Shown here: positions 24,188-35,861 of the stretch, piece after piece
Layout of the letters: each line of letters opens with the position of its first letter
How positions within the stretch are numbered: position 1 is the first letter of the stretch
Assembly (NCBI RefSeq): GCF_001039355.2
Contig: NW_019776032.1
Coordinates: 1 to 62,000, forward strand
DNA from: Lingula anatina
Lineage: Eukaryota > Brachiopoda > Lingulata > Lingulida > Lingulidae
Direction: 5' to 3'
Length of the DNA: 62,000 nt
Translations under genes and position numbers: made by a program
The notes under the pieces: model-generated
What the model was told of the DNA's origin: nothing
The model's input: the letters and a program-made list of their open reading frames with translations, nothing else
Databases searched by the model: none

Positions 24188-26211
24188 AAATACATCTACT
24201 ACTTAAATGTTCATTTAGAAATAAAATTAAGAATGAAAACAACATAAACACAGTGTTGTTATATGTATATTAGTTACAGCTTATAGTTCATGGTACGTGG
24301 GGAATATATATTGGCTTTTAGCTTTTGTTATATATGATTTCGTGTATTCACGCGATCGGCAGTCAAAAAGGAAATCCTTGTACCTGTGATAAATACAGAG
24401 AAAGGGAAAGATGCCTTCTTTAAAATAACGTGCAGCAGTTTTTGGTTTCCTGATCCGCATCGGGCTATCGATTTTGTCAAGAATCCAAGGAACAATTCCA
24501 ATAAGAAGTCTGAGAATAACAGTAAATACGTATATACATATAAAAATAATGCAGTGTCGACCGAATCTTTTAGCCTCAGAATCTAATAAACGGGGTTTTG
24601 TGTGATTTCCCTGTCCCTACTATTCTGTAACAGGACTTTATACATATTTAATTACTCACGTTGTTTGATTTATTAGCTTGTCTGTGGACGCCGACAACTT
24701 CTACCGACTCAGTGTAATATTTACCTTAAGGTGGTTCGATACTTCATAAAGGCCTGCATATGGCAAAATAGTTTTTCACATGTCCTTTATGTACAATACT
24801 TATCTTAACATCAGTGTAAAACATATAAACACTTTTAGAGTGCAAACTCCCGTTTTTGTTGCTTTATTCGCAACTGACTAGAGTGTGAACTATAGTCTGG
24901 TGCTGTCGGTTGGTTTAAATTTTGTGTTAAGGAGACATGAGTCCCCTAATTACGATGCTTCTTTAAACAAAGGTATCATTTCTCTCCTTCAGTGATAAAA
25001 TCAGAAGTAAGCCTTTCGTGAAAATTCCCTGGCAGTATTTGTTTGTGGATTGAATAGGCGTAAAAGACACTTTTTTTGGGTATTAAAATAGCTGTTCAGA
25101 CAAGGGAGATCTGTAAGGTTTCATTTCTAAAACGCTGCTGTTGCGTCATCAGCTCGAGTAAGCGAATTCACCCCGTTTTATGTCTCCTTGGTCTGAGCCG
25201 ATTTAAATAATAAGACGTGCCTATTAAAAGAATAGAACATATTCAAGTATGATGGTCGAAATTTTGCCATTTATTGAAGGTCCCTGTAATAAAAAGAAAT
25301 GAAGCGGATTAGTGATAAACTTTGAATAGTGTTGATTAATGATATTAACGTAATGTTGTAATGCGAGAACAATTGAATTCCCTATAGCTTTTCAGTAAAA
25401 TTTAGCCATATCCAGATAGATATAAGTGATCATAGTTTCGAAACAGGTTTATTACAACCTGAACAAATCTGACCTACTAGTTATTTTTACTCATCAAGTA
25501 TTTAATATATAACCAGGTGAGGCAGTCAGACAAACATACCTGCGGTCACGCACGTGCGGATACAAATCATTGGTGTAACATCTGGATCTTGAAGCGCTTA
25601 CAATACTTGAACTTGAATTTCATTCATCGGACAAAAATGCAATCAAACCGCATCGATGAGTGCCTAAAGCGAGTAATCGGCCAAACACCTGTAGCCGTCA
25701 CTTGTATATGTCACCTGGACGGAACCGTCTTCCCGTACAGTGTAAGAAGACGTGCGGCACGGCATGTTCAGCCATTTACAAAAAGGACAGCTTCTTCGGC
25801 GTAGGAAAATATCCGAGTCACGTTCATAAATTGAATGGTCCGTATCCTGTGACTGAAAATTAAGCTTTGTCGCAGGATATAGGTCCAACACGTTTAACAT
25901 ATCCTCACTTAAATCAATGGCGTCTTAATGCACATGCACAGGTACATCTTCTGATCCATCTTCTATTGGTAAAAATGCATTTTGTTATGTATATATACTG
26001 GGGGATTTGAAATGGTGCTGGAAACTGGATGATTGGCAATAAAAGGAAAAAAACCTAAATCGCTTTGCTCGACAAATAAAGGTATAAAACCGTAGACGAA
26101 GGCAAGCATACATAATGTATGGGGCACAGGGATTGGAAATTGATTGGCTTTGTCTCGTAATTAGTATTATTTTTTGTGGGGTGAGGGTGGGGGTTTTTCC
26201 TCTAAAGCTAA

Positions 26212-26273
26212 GATAGGGACACGTGATTGCTGTGATTTGATATCTGCGTATATGGGGTTTTCACAGAACCTGT
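26212..26273 (-). repeat. Dispersed repeat, inverted copy
   Basis: Read on the minus strand, this is nearly identical (three to four mismatches over 60 bp) to 27367-27428. The core is AAAACCCCATATACGCAGAT followed by ATCAAATCACAGCAATCA. Confidence 0.85.
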
Positions 26274-27086
26274 CAGAGCATTTCTTCTGTAAGTGCTGTG
26301 ATCCCAAGCTGTTGTAAATAGCAATCTCACATAAGATCAGGTGAAGCGTCCACAGAAGGCTTCCTTGTTTGTTACAGTAAAATAAGTACCGACCGCGCCA
26401 AGTGAAACGCTTCATTGATATCGGCGTTAAAAACATGCCGATGCACTATTCGCAAACAACAATGTAAGAAAGACAAAAGATAAAAGATTTATCTAAAAAT
26501 CCAGGAGAGTGGGGTTAATATATAATGCAAATAGAGAATTGAGTCTAGAGTTTGTTTGACGAAAAGTTTCTCATTTTACAAAAATTAAAAATTACACAGG
26601 ATAAAGATAAGATAATTCCAATACACAATAGATACGTACTAGTATGTCGATTTTGTTGTTCGAAATACATGTGCGTCATACAGCAGATAATGGAAGAACG
26701 TGGAACCCGTCCTAAGTATATTAATATAAGTATGAGGTTTATCTAAATGGGAAATTAACGACTTTGGTTGCGCCCATTCACTTTGAGATATTTCGATGTT
26801 ACTGTTTGTTCAAAGCTAAATAACTGATGTGATCATTTTTAGCTAATGTTCTGTTCCTCGCTGTTTCATCTTCGGTCACTTTTCAGGACAACGCTTTCTT
26901 CCTGAAAGCTGATCCTATGAGAGCGTGCCTATATTTTTCTGTCTTCAGCCCCCCTTCCAAAACACATGAAGCAAAATTGCGCGAAATGCGATCTTGTCTA
27001 AAACTCATCTCCTAGGCAAATAATCAGGCATATATTCAATTTGATAAAATAAAGGATGGGCTTTAAGTCATATAATTTGTAAGGAA

Positions 27087-27802
27087 ACACCTCAACTTTT
27101 TTTTGAGAAAGGAATAAATATTGCCGCTGTAGGTTGAATCAGTGCCAAGAGTTCAGGTTAGATAGTAGCACCAGGAAAAATAGAAATAAAAAGGAGTTAA
27201 AGACGACTAATGAAAAATGGAAAATTTTGAAAACTGAAACCATTTTGAAATCATTATTTGACGTAACCGGTTTTTTTAAAAAAAAGGGCACAGCATATGC
27301 GTCATGGAAAGTAGGATATTTTAGACCTCTTCAACGTGAATTAAACAAACACCCTATGCGATAGATATAGGTTCTGCGAAAACCCCATATACGCAGATAT
27401 CAAATCACAGCAATCAAGTGTACCTATCTATCTATCTATCTATCTATCTGTATAAAATAAAAAAAAAGAGTTAAAGACGACAAATGAAGAATGGAAAATT
27501 TTGAAAACTAAAACCATTTCATGACGTAACTGTTTTTTTAAACTTTTATCTTCTGAGAAAAAATAAAGATTGCCTCTGTAGGATGAATCACTGCCAAGAA
27601 TTCAGGTAAGATAGCAACATCAAGGAAAATAGAAATAAAAAGGAGTTAAAGATGACAAATGAAAAATGGAAAATTTTGAAAACTGAAACCATTTTGAAAA
27701 CATTTGATGTAACTTTTAGAATGGGGAAAGCATATGCGTCATTGCAAATGGGATATGTCAGACCTTTTCAACGTGAATTAAATAAACATCCTATGCGCTT
27801 TA
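27087..27802 (+). repeat. Local triplicated repeat
   Basis: Two long copies (about 27087-27362 and 27545-27802) and one partial copy (about 27467-27535) share the GAGTTAAAGACGAC core (GATGAC in the last copy), AATGGAAAATTTTGAAAACT and, in the two long copies, GCATATGCGTCATTG-like and CAACGTGAATTAAA blocks in the same order. In both long copies one frame reads NEKWKILKTETILK and later QRELNKHPMR. Those words survive several third-position changes, but stops and frame slips lie around them. I do not recognise a protein family. Confidence 0.75.
27367..27428 (+). repeat. Dispersed repeat, direct copy
   Basis: This is the partner of 26212-26273. Its right end, CTATCT, passes straight into a (TATC)n microsatellite (to about 27450), which the other copy lacks. 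Confidence 0.85.
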
Positions 27803-27873
27803 TACACACAGGGCTGTTCAAAATGGTTGTCATACCCTCAAAGATCTGGTTTTTAACAATCATATAAGCTTTT

Positions 27874-28024
27874 CAGGGGCGGATTTAGGCCGTCTTCTGG
27901 GTCTTCTGGAAGTTTACATTGTCAGCCATCTAATGTTTTCTGTCGGAAGACGGTCAAAAATGGAAGATGGATCAACAATGATAATTTAGAAGACTGTCAG
28001 AAAATATCTCTGGATCCGCCCCTG
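27874..28024. mobile_element. hAT-like MITE, copy 2
   Basis: This 151-bp element starts CAGGGGCGGATTTAGG and ends CTGGATCCGCCCCTG, so its termini are inverted repeats of the CAGGGGCGGATC kind seen in hAT elements. The interior matches 11008-11199 in reverse. GCTTTT is present on both sides and may be part of the target duplication, but an exact 8-bp duplication is not clear. Confidence 0.75.
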
Positions 28025-28212
28025 CTTTTAAAGCTCTACCTGAGTTGATATTTTGGTTGCTTTCTTCCCCACAGTAACAACTGATCATTTGACATAACAT
28101 AGATCAAATACTATCACATGTTAACGGATGGCAGCTCTATAGTTAAGAATGTTGCGAATAGATGTTGCAAGTTTGGCTATAAAAAGGGCTGTTTTTGCCT
28201 TGATACAAAGTG

Positions 28213-28726
28213 GATTGTAGGGGAAGATGAGATCTGACCTCCACCAAACTATAGCTGAAGCCATGCCAGGACCGACTGACGTTGGTGTTAGGGACCAGAT
28301 AACTGCATTCCATGAAATGAGTTTCATGGAACCCATCATTGTCAGAGGGCTTGGCGTTTCAAGGCGAACTGTTATAAGAGAACTTCAGAGGAGGACTGTG
28401 ACCGAGAGCGTAGCTCCTGACAAATCCACAGGTTGGCCACGTGCCACTGACCCCCGAACTAATCGTATCATCATTAGAATTACCAGAAGAAGCCGCACAA
28501 CTATGCAGTTGCCATTGCCACAGAATCAAGGTCTCGTCATTTGCTTCGGCTTTCTCTCCAAACTATGTACAGGAGACCGGTCCAACATGGCTATAGGACA
28601 GGGAGGATGGTTAAGAGGCCTACGTTAACTCGTAATCATCGAGTGAACAGGACGCGCTGGACTACGCAGAACAGAAACCTGACAGTCTTGCATTGGAACA
28701 TTAGTCATAAATTTTATTTGGTGTGA
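28213..28726 (+). pseudogene. Tc1/mariner transposase remnant (N-terminal half)
   Basis: The first frame (28227-28628) shows a helix-turn-helix-like GVSRRTVIRELQRR and a GWPRATDPR linker (GRPR..T in the family), followed by IIRITRRSRTT. Homology then shifts to another frame (28541-28726) with RPVKRP-like GRMVKRPTLTRNHRVNR and RTRWTTQNRN. That is the order of a Tc1 DNA-binding domain and the start of the catalytic domain. The copy is frameshifted and stops at 28726, before any DDE residue, next to a GT microsatellite. It is a different lineage from the element at 45928-47314. Confidence 0.72.
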
Positions 28727-28746
28727 TAACCATCGATGAACAGTGT

Positions 28747-28846
28747 GCATGTGTGTGTGTGTGTGGGTGTGTGTGTGCGCGTGCGCGTGCGTGCATGTGA
28801 GAGAGCGTGCGTGACTATACTTTCGTTTTTTCTTATGTGTAGAGGG

Positions 28847-28888
<42 letters not shown>
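28747..28888. repeat. (GT)n and (CA)n microsatellite pair
   Basis: A GT/GC-rich tract (28747-28790) and a CA tract (28851-28888) lie about 60 bp apart in opposite sense and could pair as a hairpin. Confidence 0.9.
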
Positions 28889-28896
<8 letters not shown>

Positions 28897-29107
28897 CTGT
28901 TACTAACGTACACAGGTATGGTATGCATAATGACTTCCAGTGTTTCAACATATGGTGATGCACTCATCCAACACCCATCCAGTTTTAAAAGTTAAATGCC
29001 TTGACCCTTGAGGTTTATCAGGTCCCAGGTAGAAATGAATCATACACGAAAAAAAAGCTACTGAGTGAGGTCGTGGTTCTAGTCTTACGTTGACCTATAT
29101 GAAATTT

Positions 29108-29317
29108 GTTGACCTTGGTAGTGACCTACATGTAGGTAGTGAGAGTCAAGGGGACTCTCGCTGTATTCAGTCGGATTAACAGACTAACACGCATCCTACT
29201 GGCGTTGAATATCTAATAGATCTGCTGACTATACGAGTACGTTGGAAACAATTTGACTGCATTCAGCAAGAGTCCCCGTGGAGTTAGTGCCTATTGGCAA
29301 GGTCGACAAAAGTCACT
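29108..29317. repeat. Diverged foldback element
   Basis: Inner arms GGGGACTCTCGCTGTATTCA (from 29150) and 29265-29287 pair with three mismatches over 23 bp. Outer GTTGACCTTG (29108) pairs with CAAGGTCGAC (29308-29317). The spacing is asymmetric, so the element is old. Confidence 0.6.
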
Positions 29318-29432
29318 GTAAACGGTTCCTATGTAACAGCAGACGGAAACTTGTTAAAACCGTTTTAAAACGTATTTAAAAGAGTTCAGTTGGACCTCAT
29401 TGACTTTTTAATGTGTAAGGTACCGTGTGTTT

Positions 29433-29582
29433 GGCCCCATTCACAACCGCGGACTTAGAGATTCGAGGATCAAATATGGCCGACCCATTATTCAGTGTCT
29501 ATTAGGGAAGAATGGGACAAGCTTTTAAATGAATATTGTATTTGATCGGCGGATCTGTAAGTCCGCTGCTGTGAATGTAGCC
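29433..29582. mobile_element. MITE-like element with long imperfect terminal inverted repeats
   Basis: GGCCCCATTCACAACCGCGG (from 29433), then ACTTAGAGATTCGAGGATCAAATA, pairs with the reverse complement of about 29530-29582 with scattered mismatches. No coding sequence lies between the arms. The family is not recognised. Confidence 0.68.
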
Positions 29583-30568
29583 TTAGTCCCAAGTGCACTG
29601 TGCATCATACATACGGACCGGTATAAGGGTGTGGGACCTTCACTTCGAAATGGCTCAGGTACTTTGGTAATTTGATGATCGAATCGTAACGAAAAGAAAA
29701 CATAGACTAACGCATTGAAAACCGTGGCAAAAACAAACCTACACTTGGGAAGTAGGTAACACCCTAGTAAGTATTTTTTTCCAAATATATTATATGTGAG
29801 TCACCGCCAAAAAGAGGTCACTAAAATAGAAATAAAATTCAGACAACAATAATAATCCTTCTCAGTGTTACTGGTTGAAAGAATTACATTTCCTCTACTG
29901 TATTTATTAAAAGATAACACTGTACAACACTGTACAGATAACACTGTACAGAAATAAAATTGACAAAGATTGCCACCCAGAGAAAACACGCAACATAAAC
30001 TCGATTATGAGGCCTCATTTTCATGCAACGTAAATCATAAAATACATGTATTTTAATTTCTTACGTTGGTGCATTTCTTTATTCCAGCGAATGTTGTGAA
30101 AATATCTATCTGAGTTATGTTTTCATGAAACAGACATGTGTGTTATGAAAGATCAAGAGGCCAGGGGAAAGTTTTTGTTGAAGAAAAAAAAAGAAAGAAA
30201 ATGAGGAGGTACAGTAATGTCCAAGCACATTATGGCCAAGGCTTGTATATTTTCGACTGAACGTTCAATTGAAAAAAAAAAAAAGATAAATGATCAAAGG
30301 TATGAAATTGCATCCACGCAAACGTCAGTGCCATCGGTGTGCCTAGGTAGCTGTGAAGCCCATTCCAAGATTTATAGCTACCCTGGATGTGATAACCGTT
30401 CAGCACAGAATTCCTACAGAGCACTTTAACTGGAAGCGTTCATTTTATAACACTGTTCTGAGTACTAAACACGGCAAAATACCACTTGTCGATTCTGCTA
30501 CCTGTAAATCATCCTAATGGAACTGTATTCTAGGTTATGCTTAAGTTATCAGCACCTTTGCTAGTTCA

Positions 30569-30727
30569 CAGACACCTTTGACGCACAGATCGCCCGCAAA
30601 TACACGGTACTGATCGGGAAGTATGGTGAGGCCTGCGGCGATATACCATCAAGTTCTGTCTCGATCCCACGTGGCCGTCCACCGTCTATTAAAAAGCAGC
30701 ATTTTGTAGAACCAACGTAGGACACCC
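30569..30727 (-). other. Weak exon candidate, GC-rich open segment
   Basis: On the minus strand a TTTGTATTTAG acceptor is followed by about 50 open codons (ISPQASPYFPISTVYLRA is part) in sequence clearly more GC-rich than its surroundings. A possible donor, AAAG|GTGTCT, lies at its end. I recognise no family, and a neighbouring frame is also partly open, so this could equally be an old repeat. Confidence 0.2.
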
Positions 30728-31137
30728 CTAAATACAAAAGATAATAAATTCCCGGTTCTCTATCTATTGTCTAAGTCGCTTTAGTAAAAGGCGTTGAGAA
30801 TGGTATGGATTTATGGCTTAGAATTATCCTCCTCCTCCTCCTTCTCACGATTATTACTGTTATCATAATTTTTTCCAACAGTTGTACTGCACAATGGAAT
30901 AATCATAAATTACTATTAAAACGCAAAAACAGCAATAGAATGTACAAATAAAAATGGACGAAGTGATGCTAGAATGAGCACGCGGAATCTACGATTGGTC
31001 TCTCACGGTTCCTGCACACTGGAACGCAATTAACTTCTTCCCGCGTTTCACAAGCTGAGAAATGACAGAAGAAACAAAATCCTTTCAACACATATACGCC
31101 GACTAAGGTACTATCGAACAGCGTTATCACGAAACAA

Positions 31138-31176
<39 letters not shown>

Positions 31177-31190
31177 ATTAATTAATTAAT
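31138..31190. repeat. (AAAT)n / (AATT)n microsatellite
   Basis: AAAT units pass into a few AATT units. Confidence 0.93.
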
Positions 31191-32759
31191 CAAAAAAATA
31201 AAAATAAATAAAAAGCGCCATGAGTTTCAGTGTCCTAACATATTCTTCTCTGTGTCAAATTGACATAGCTAACGCCCGTGTGTGCTATAAATTTAACTTA
31301 CATCCCCAGTTTTAGGAATGTGTAACAACGCTCTCTAGTCAAGTTTGCATCCATTGATCAATAACTACAAAGAGAAATTAATCATCGTTGACGTGTATTT
31401 TACCAAACACGTTGTACACAAACAAATAAAATGGATACAAAAATTTGCCTTGAGAAAATTTCATTCACAGAAAACCCTGATGACTAAATGTGTATAAATG
31501 ATTGTTGTACCTGAAGGCAATGCGACCACTACGTTAACAACTCGGTTTGTCTTAAGTCGTGATAAACGCATTCGATGCATGACATGCTCACGTTTATCCC
31601 CAAACATACGGATATGAATTCTCTATTTTTGTTTTTGAAACCAGCTTATGTCAAGACCTTTGGTTTTCTAACGCAAATGGAGAGTATTTATGGACATTAT
31701 TCAGCAGAAACGTGACACGCGATGGTGCTATTAATTCTACTGATGCCATTTAGAGATATGGCATGATACAATTAGTGAGATATTATGAAGTCACAGATGG
31801 TAGCAATAATGAAATCCAATAAAAAAAGAAAAACTCATTAGTCAAGCACCGATTAAGTCACCCTTTATGTAGTTATTGACGGGCATTTACAGTATCTCAG
31901 TAAACAAACAAGCTCATTTAAAACAACTTCAGGTATGCGAAACTGTAAACAGGTTGCTCTTTAAAACTTGCACATTTCGGCAAAAGTCACAACCTTACGT
32001 TTCTTATTGAGACGGAATTATTCCAGCCCCAGCTAGGCTCGTTTGCACTTTGGAGAATCCGGCACGATCGGTCCTTATACGATTTTAGAAAATCTTTTGT
32101 CAACAGCATACATTGTACTGATGTGGACTTTTCAAACCTGATGTGATCCTGGCTTGCAGCGAGCCTAAACTGATGTGTAAACGGGTGTACATTTTCAGGG
32201 TAATGCTTATTTAACGATTATTGATAGTCCTGTGATTTGAAACTGAGGAATTAAAAGTTTTGGAAATCGGTATGAACATTTGAAGCGGGCTTTTCATAAG
32301 AAATCCTGCTGCATATCAATTTGTCAGTTCAATTTGTCAAATCTAGTCCCAAACCAGTCTGGGTTTAATTTCATGTCTGAACAAGAACTTACATATATAT
32401 ATATATATAGACACGTCTATATTGTAATTAAAATATTATTTTATGGAAGGGTGATTTAATTGGGCAATAAAATTAAGGTATACGATTCAATTGAGGTACG
32501 TATATCATACTTTGGGCACGTGATTTCACCAGTACTTTATTATTATAATTATTAAGTCACGTAATTATTTACCAGTTTAAGTGAACGTACTAGCACTACA
32601 TGTAGTACTCGTTAAGTGGAGAATGTTTTCTGGAAACTAGATCGGGCTTCAGAGTACGTCTTTGCGGTATATGATTTTCACTAAGTGCTATGGAAAAATA
32701 TGTTTCCAGAGGCCACAAAACAAGTTTGTGTTTTCAGACAAGGTGTTAATGTATTTCTA

Positions 32760-32763
<4 letters not shown>

Positions 32764-32809
<46 letters not shown>
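32764..32809. repeat. (GA)n microsatellite
   Basis: This is a perfect GA tract of about 23 units. Arg-Glu-rich frames through it are not genes. Confidence 0.95.
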
Positions 32810-32811
<2 letters not shown>

Positions 32812-33859
32812 TACATGTATAATACTTCAGATCAGTCTACTTGCTCCCAGTGTGAAACAGATAAAAACAATATCTTTGTGATTCACCGAAACCCCTGAAG
32901 CATACCGACACTTTATCATAAAATAAACCAGAAGATAATTAAACAAATGTTAACACAGAATGAAATTACTCCTGTTTTTACACAAACTCCCGTTTTAATG
33001 TGTAGGGGGTGGTCGGCTCATGCCCCAGTTTAAATCCACTTTATCAAAATAACACGGTTCAGAGCTGGGCCTCTGAGGACGTGAGTTTTGACAGCGTCCC
33101 TTGCAGAGTGGGGATGGGTTGAAGGTAGCTCCTATAGGGTATATGGCTTCTTGCCTAAGCAATCATTTTTTAATAATGAGAGAACATAGTAGTGGATAGA
33201 GATGTTGGTGTCTCGCCTACGTGCTGTGAGATCGTTACGTAACCGTGTCCACAGAATTCCACTTAGGTACCCTAAAAAGGACATTCCAAGTCCCTAGCTA
33301 TCTGTGTACCGAGGACAATACATGACACCCTGAAAAGGACATTTAGTGTTTAATACGATTGAGGTGTCTTGACTATGGTGGTGGACTATGGTGGACCGAG
33401 GTAGACATGGCAATGCAGTCTGCCTGTCGGGGGAAAGGGAAGGGCTGCACCCCTCACGGGTTATGAACAGCAGATATGAATGAAACACAATCGACGTCAC
33501 ACCAACAGCAATGTACTCACCTGGCAAGTAAAGTGCGAGATTTCCTTATCAAAATGTTTCTTTTTACCTGCCTGACAAGAACATTTTTCAGGAAAATAAA
33601 ATTAATGGAAAAGTCCATATTATTCTCCGGTCTCCAATATTGCATTTATATTTTCACCATGCCAAAATATATAATGTTTACGAACGAATAAGTTTTCGGC
33701 ATGAAATGCAAACTTCTACTATCATCTTGGCCTATTTTGTTCAGTTTTAGTTGAATACAGCAACCTCTGAACCTTAAGGTGCCACGACTAGACCAGTAGT
33801 TATATATACTGGCTTGATACTGTTTTTTATAACGCTATTCTATTTCTTTGACAGATGTT

Positions 33860-33862
<3 letters not shown>

Positions 33863-33908
<46 letters not shown>
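33863..33908. repeat. (GA)n microsatellite
   Basis: This GA tract has one C interruption near its end. Confidence 0.95.
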
Positions 33909-34597
33909 GGAGTAAAGAAATGATTTTACACAATTATCACGTTTAATGGGGTGTGGGGAAGGGGGGGGGGGCAGGGGAAGTTGGACACTGTGCCGCATTT
34001 TCTACTGTAACCCGGGTATTGATTTCTGGGCATCATTCAAGAGTAGCGTATTCTGTAACACCTTAGACCGAGGTGAATTGTCTTTTGCACAATCGCTAAG
34101 ATCAAGCGAGAAGTCAGATTGTCAGAAGTCGCGTTCACGTGGCAGATAGGTAGTTCACTCTCAGAAAGACTTCTTTCATGACTGGATTATCTAGATTAAA
34201 ACCGATGCTTATAGCAATCTCGTGCTTTATTCAACTGCGAGGCCAACGGGAATCGTGTGAAAGAAATTCAAGTGTAAGACTACGTGTAACTGATTCACAC
34301 GCCCCAGAGGATAGGATCGTGCCGAGTAAGGTCGACTTATCTCCCATGCGAACACGTCTCGAGTGGCTCAACGGCACAACACACATTTCGTGTATCACTG
34401 TAGTGTTTGATAATTTAAATAATAGCTCCTTTGCGCCCCAGTAAATCACTATAAACCCCTTTAAGAGTATTGCAGATGCGTCTTTACAAGTCAGACCTCT
34501 GCAATATATCGCATGGTATCAATTTCAGCGTCCCATCTTTTTACCTGACCAGGCACATTTGCCTCCCAAACGATTTTCTCAGGGACATACGTCGAAG

Positions 34598-35371
34598 ATG
34601 CACGCGTGTGCTCTAGGGTGTGTCGTATGTCTTCTGTTAGTGACCGCGTTAACGGCGTTAGAAATGGAGAATATCCTGGACAGTGGTCATCGCGATCCAG
34701 ACACCTTGTCTGCTAACTCAGTGGACGGAAACATAAGTGTCCAATTCAATTTCATCCCTTCAAAGTCAGTCACAGTATATATGGACTATGACTCGGTGGT
34801 CGAATTCAATTTCACTGTGCCTACTGAATACAATGATGGTGCGTCAGGCGACGTGGCATGGACGCTGCATGTCCACTCCAGCGATGACCGCGTATTTCAA
34901 GTGTTAACAGGACACACGGTTGTCCTTAACATGGGACCTGGCGTTGACCGCGCACCGGACAGTATAAAGTACAACTACGTCAACACCAGCAACAACGGCG
35001 ATGAATCTCTGAGCGTGCTAGGAACGTCACAGCCAAGGGACGGATCAAACGTTTCCGTCTCGGCCGCCAACGTTTCTCTACGCGCCGTTCTGATCGGAAG
35101 AGCCAGCCTGAGATTTTTTGTATTTCGGAATTCCTCTGAGCCCTCCGGCAGGGAGGATCAGCCGAAATTCCTGCCGGTGGACTACGGCGTGGTGGTCATT
35201 AGAAAGCCGAGGTGGCTAGATACAGCGTTCACTGTCGTGGTGACAGCGTTCGTGCTCTTCAGCACGATGGGGATGGGGTGCAAGGCGGACTTGGAAGTTG
35301 TTAAGGAAGTGTTAAAGAAACCTATAGGGCCCGTGACCGGGTTTGGGTGTCAATATGTTCTTATGCCGCTG
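34598..35371 (+). CDS. SLC10-like gene, exon 1
   Basis: The exon encodes signal peptide, extracellular domain and the first transmembrane helix to MPL. It ends in phase 0 at a GTTAGT donor (35372). An upstream in-frame TTG at 34559 is not needed; the ATG at 34598 places the signal peptide correctly. Confidence 0.88.
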
Positions 35372-35822
35372 GTTAGTTAGAGACCATTCCCACAGATATT
35401 TAGATCGATCTATCCCCCTGGGGAGTCCCACTAGATTGCTGTCGGCTTAACTGGCTTAAATGTCTGTCCCGCCTACTAAAAGCTGTAAGGGAGTTATTAA
35501 CTTATGTGCGCGCTCGGCTCCCGGAAGCTGACAGCAATTTAGCGTGAACCCCAGGGAGTTAGGTCGATCCAGATGGATCGAACTAAATCTGTGGGAACCC
35601 AGTCTTAGTTTAGCAAAACATTTATTTTAGTTCTCCTGTTAATCATAGTATGCTTGCCTTCAATTTATGTTTTATTTTCATGTTAAGAATAGCAAAACTG
35701 AATTTTTGATAAAGAAGGGAGGGGGATTTCTCAACATTTTTATTTTGTTTGAGGAACACACGATAAGCAGTAATGTGGGTGTGTGCGAGTATGTTTATTT
35801 GTTTATGTGTACGTACATGTAT

Positions 35823-35861
<39 letters not shown>

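Larger units (their letters stand above)
19443..34597. other. Gene-poor region between RGK and SLC10 genes
   Basis: I find no confident gene in these 15 kb. They hold a perfect 25-bp hairpin (24105-24187), an (AT)n tract, an inverted 60-bp repeat pair (26212 and 27367), a triplicated local repeat (27.1-27.8 kb), a hAT-like MITE, a Tc1 transposase remnant, two foldback elements near 29.1-29.6 kb, several microsatellites and one weak exon candidate at about 30569-30727. Pyrimidine-rich frames at 21809-22033 are low complexity. Confidence 0.5.

Noticed and set aside
25664-25900. 78-codon minus-strand frame with SCPFCKWLNMPC and YTVREDGSVQVTYTSDGY
   Set aside because: The CxxC-like text is suggestive, but the opposite strand is also open, no splice borders are convincing and no family is recognised.
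28847-28890. Regularly spaced short repeats considered as a CRISPR-like array
   Set aside because: It is a plain CA microsatellite without spacers, and the DNA is animal.
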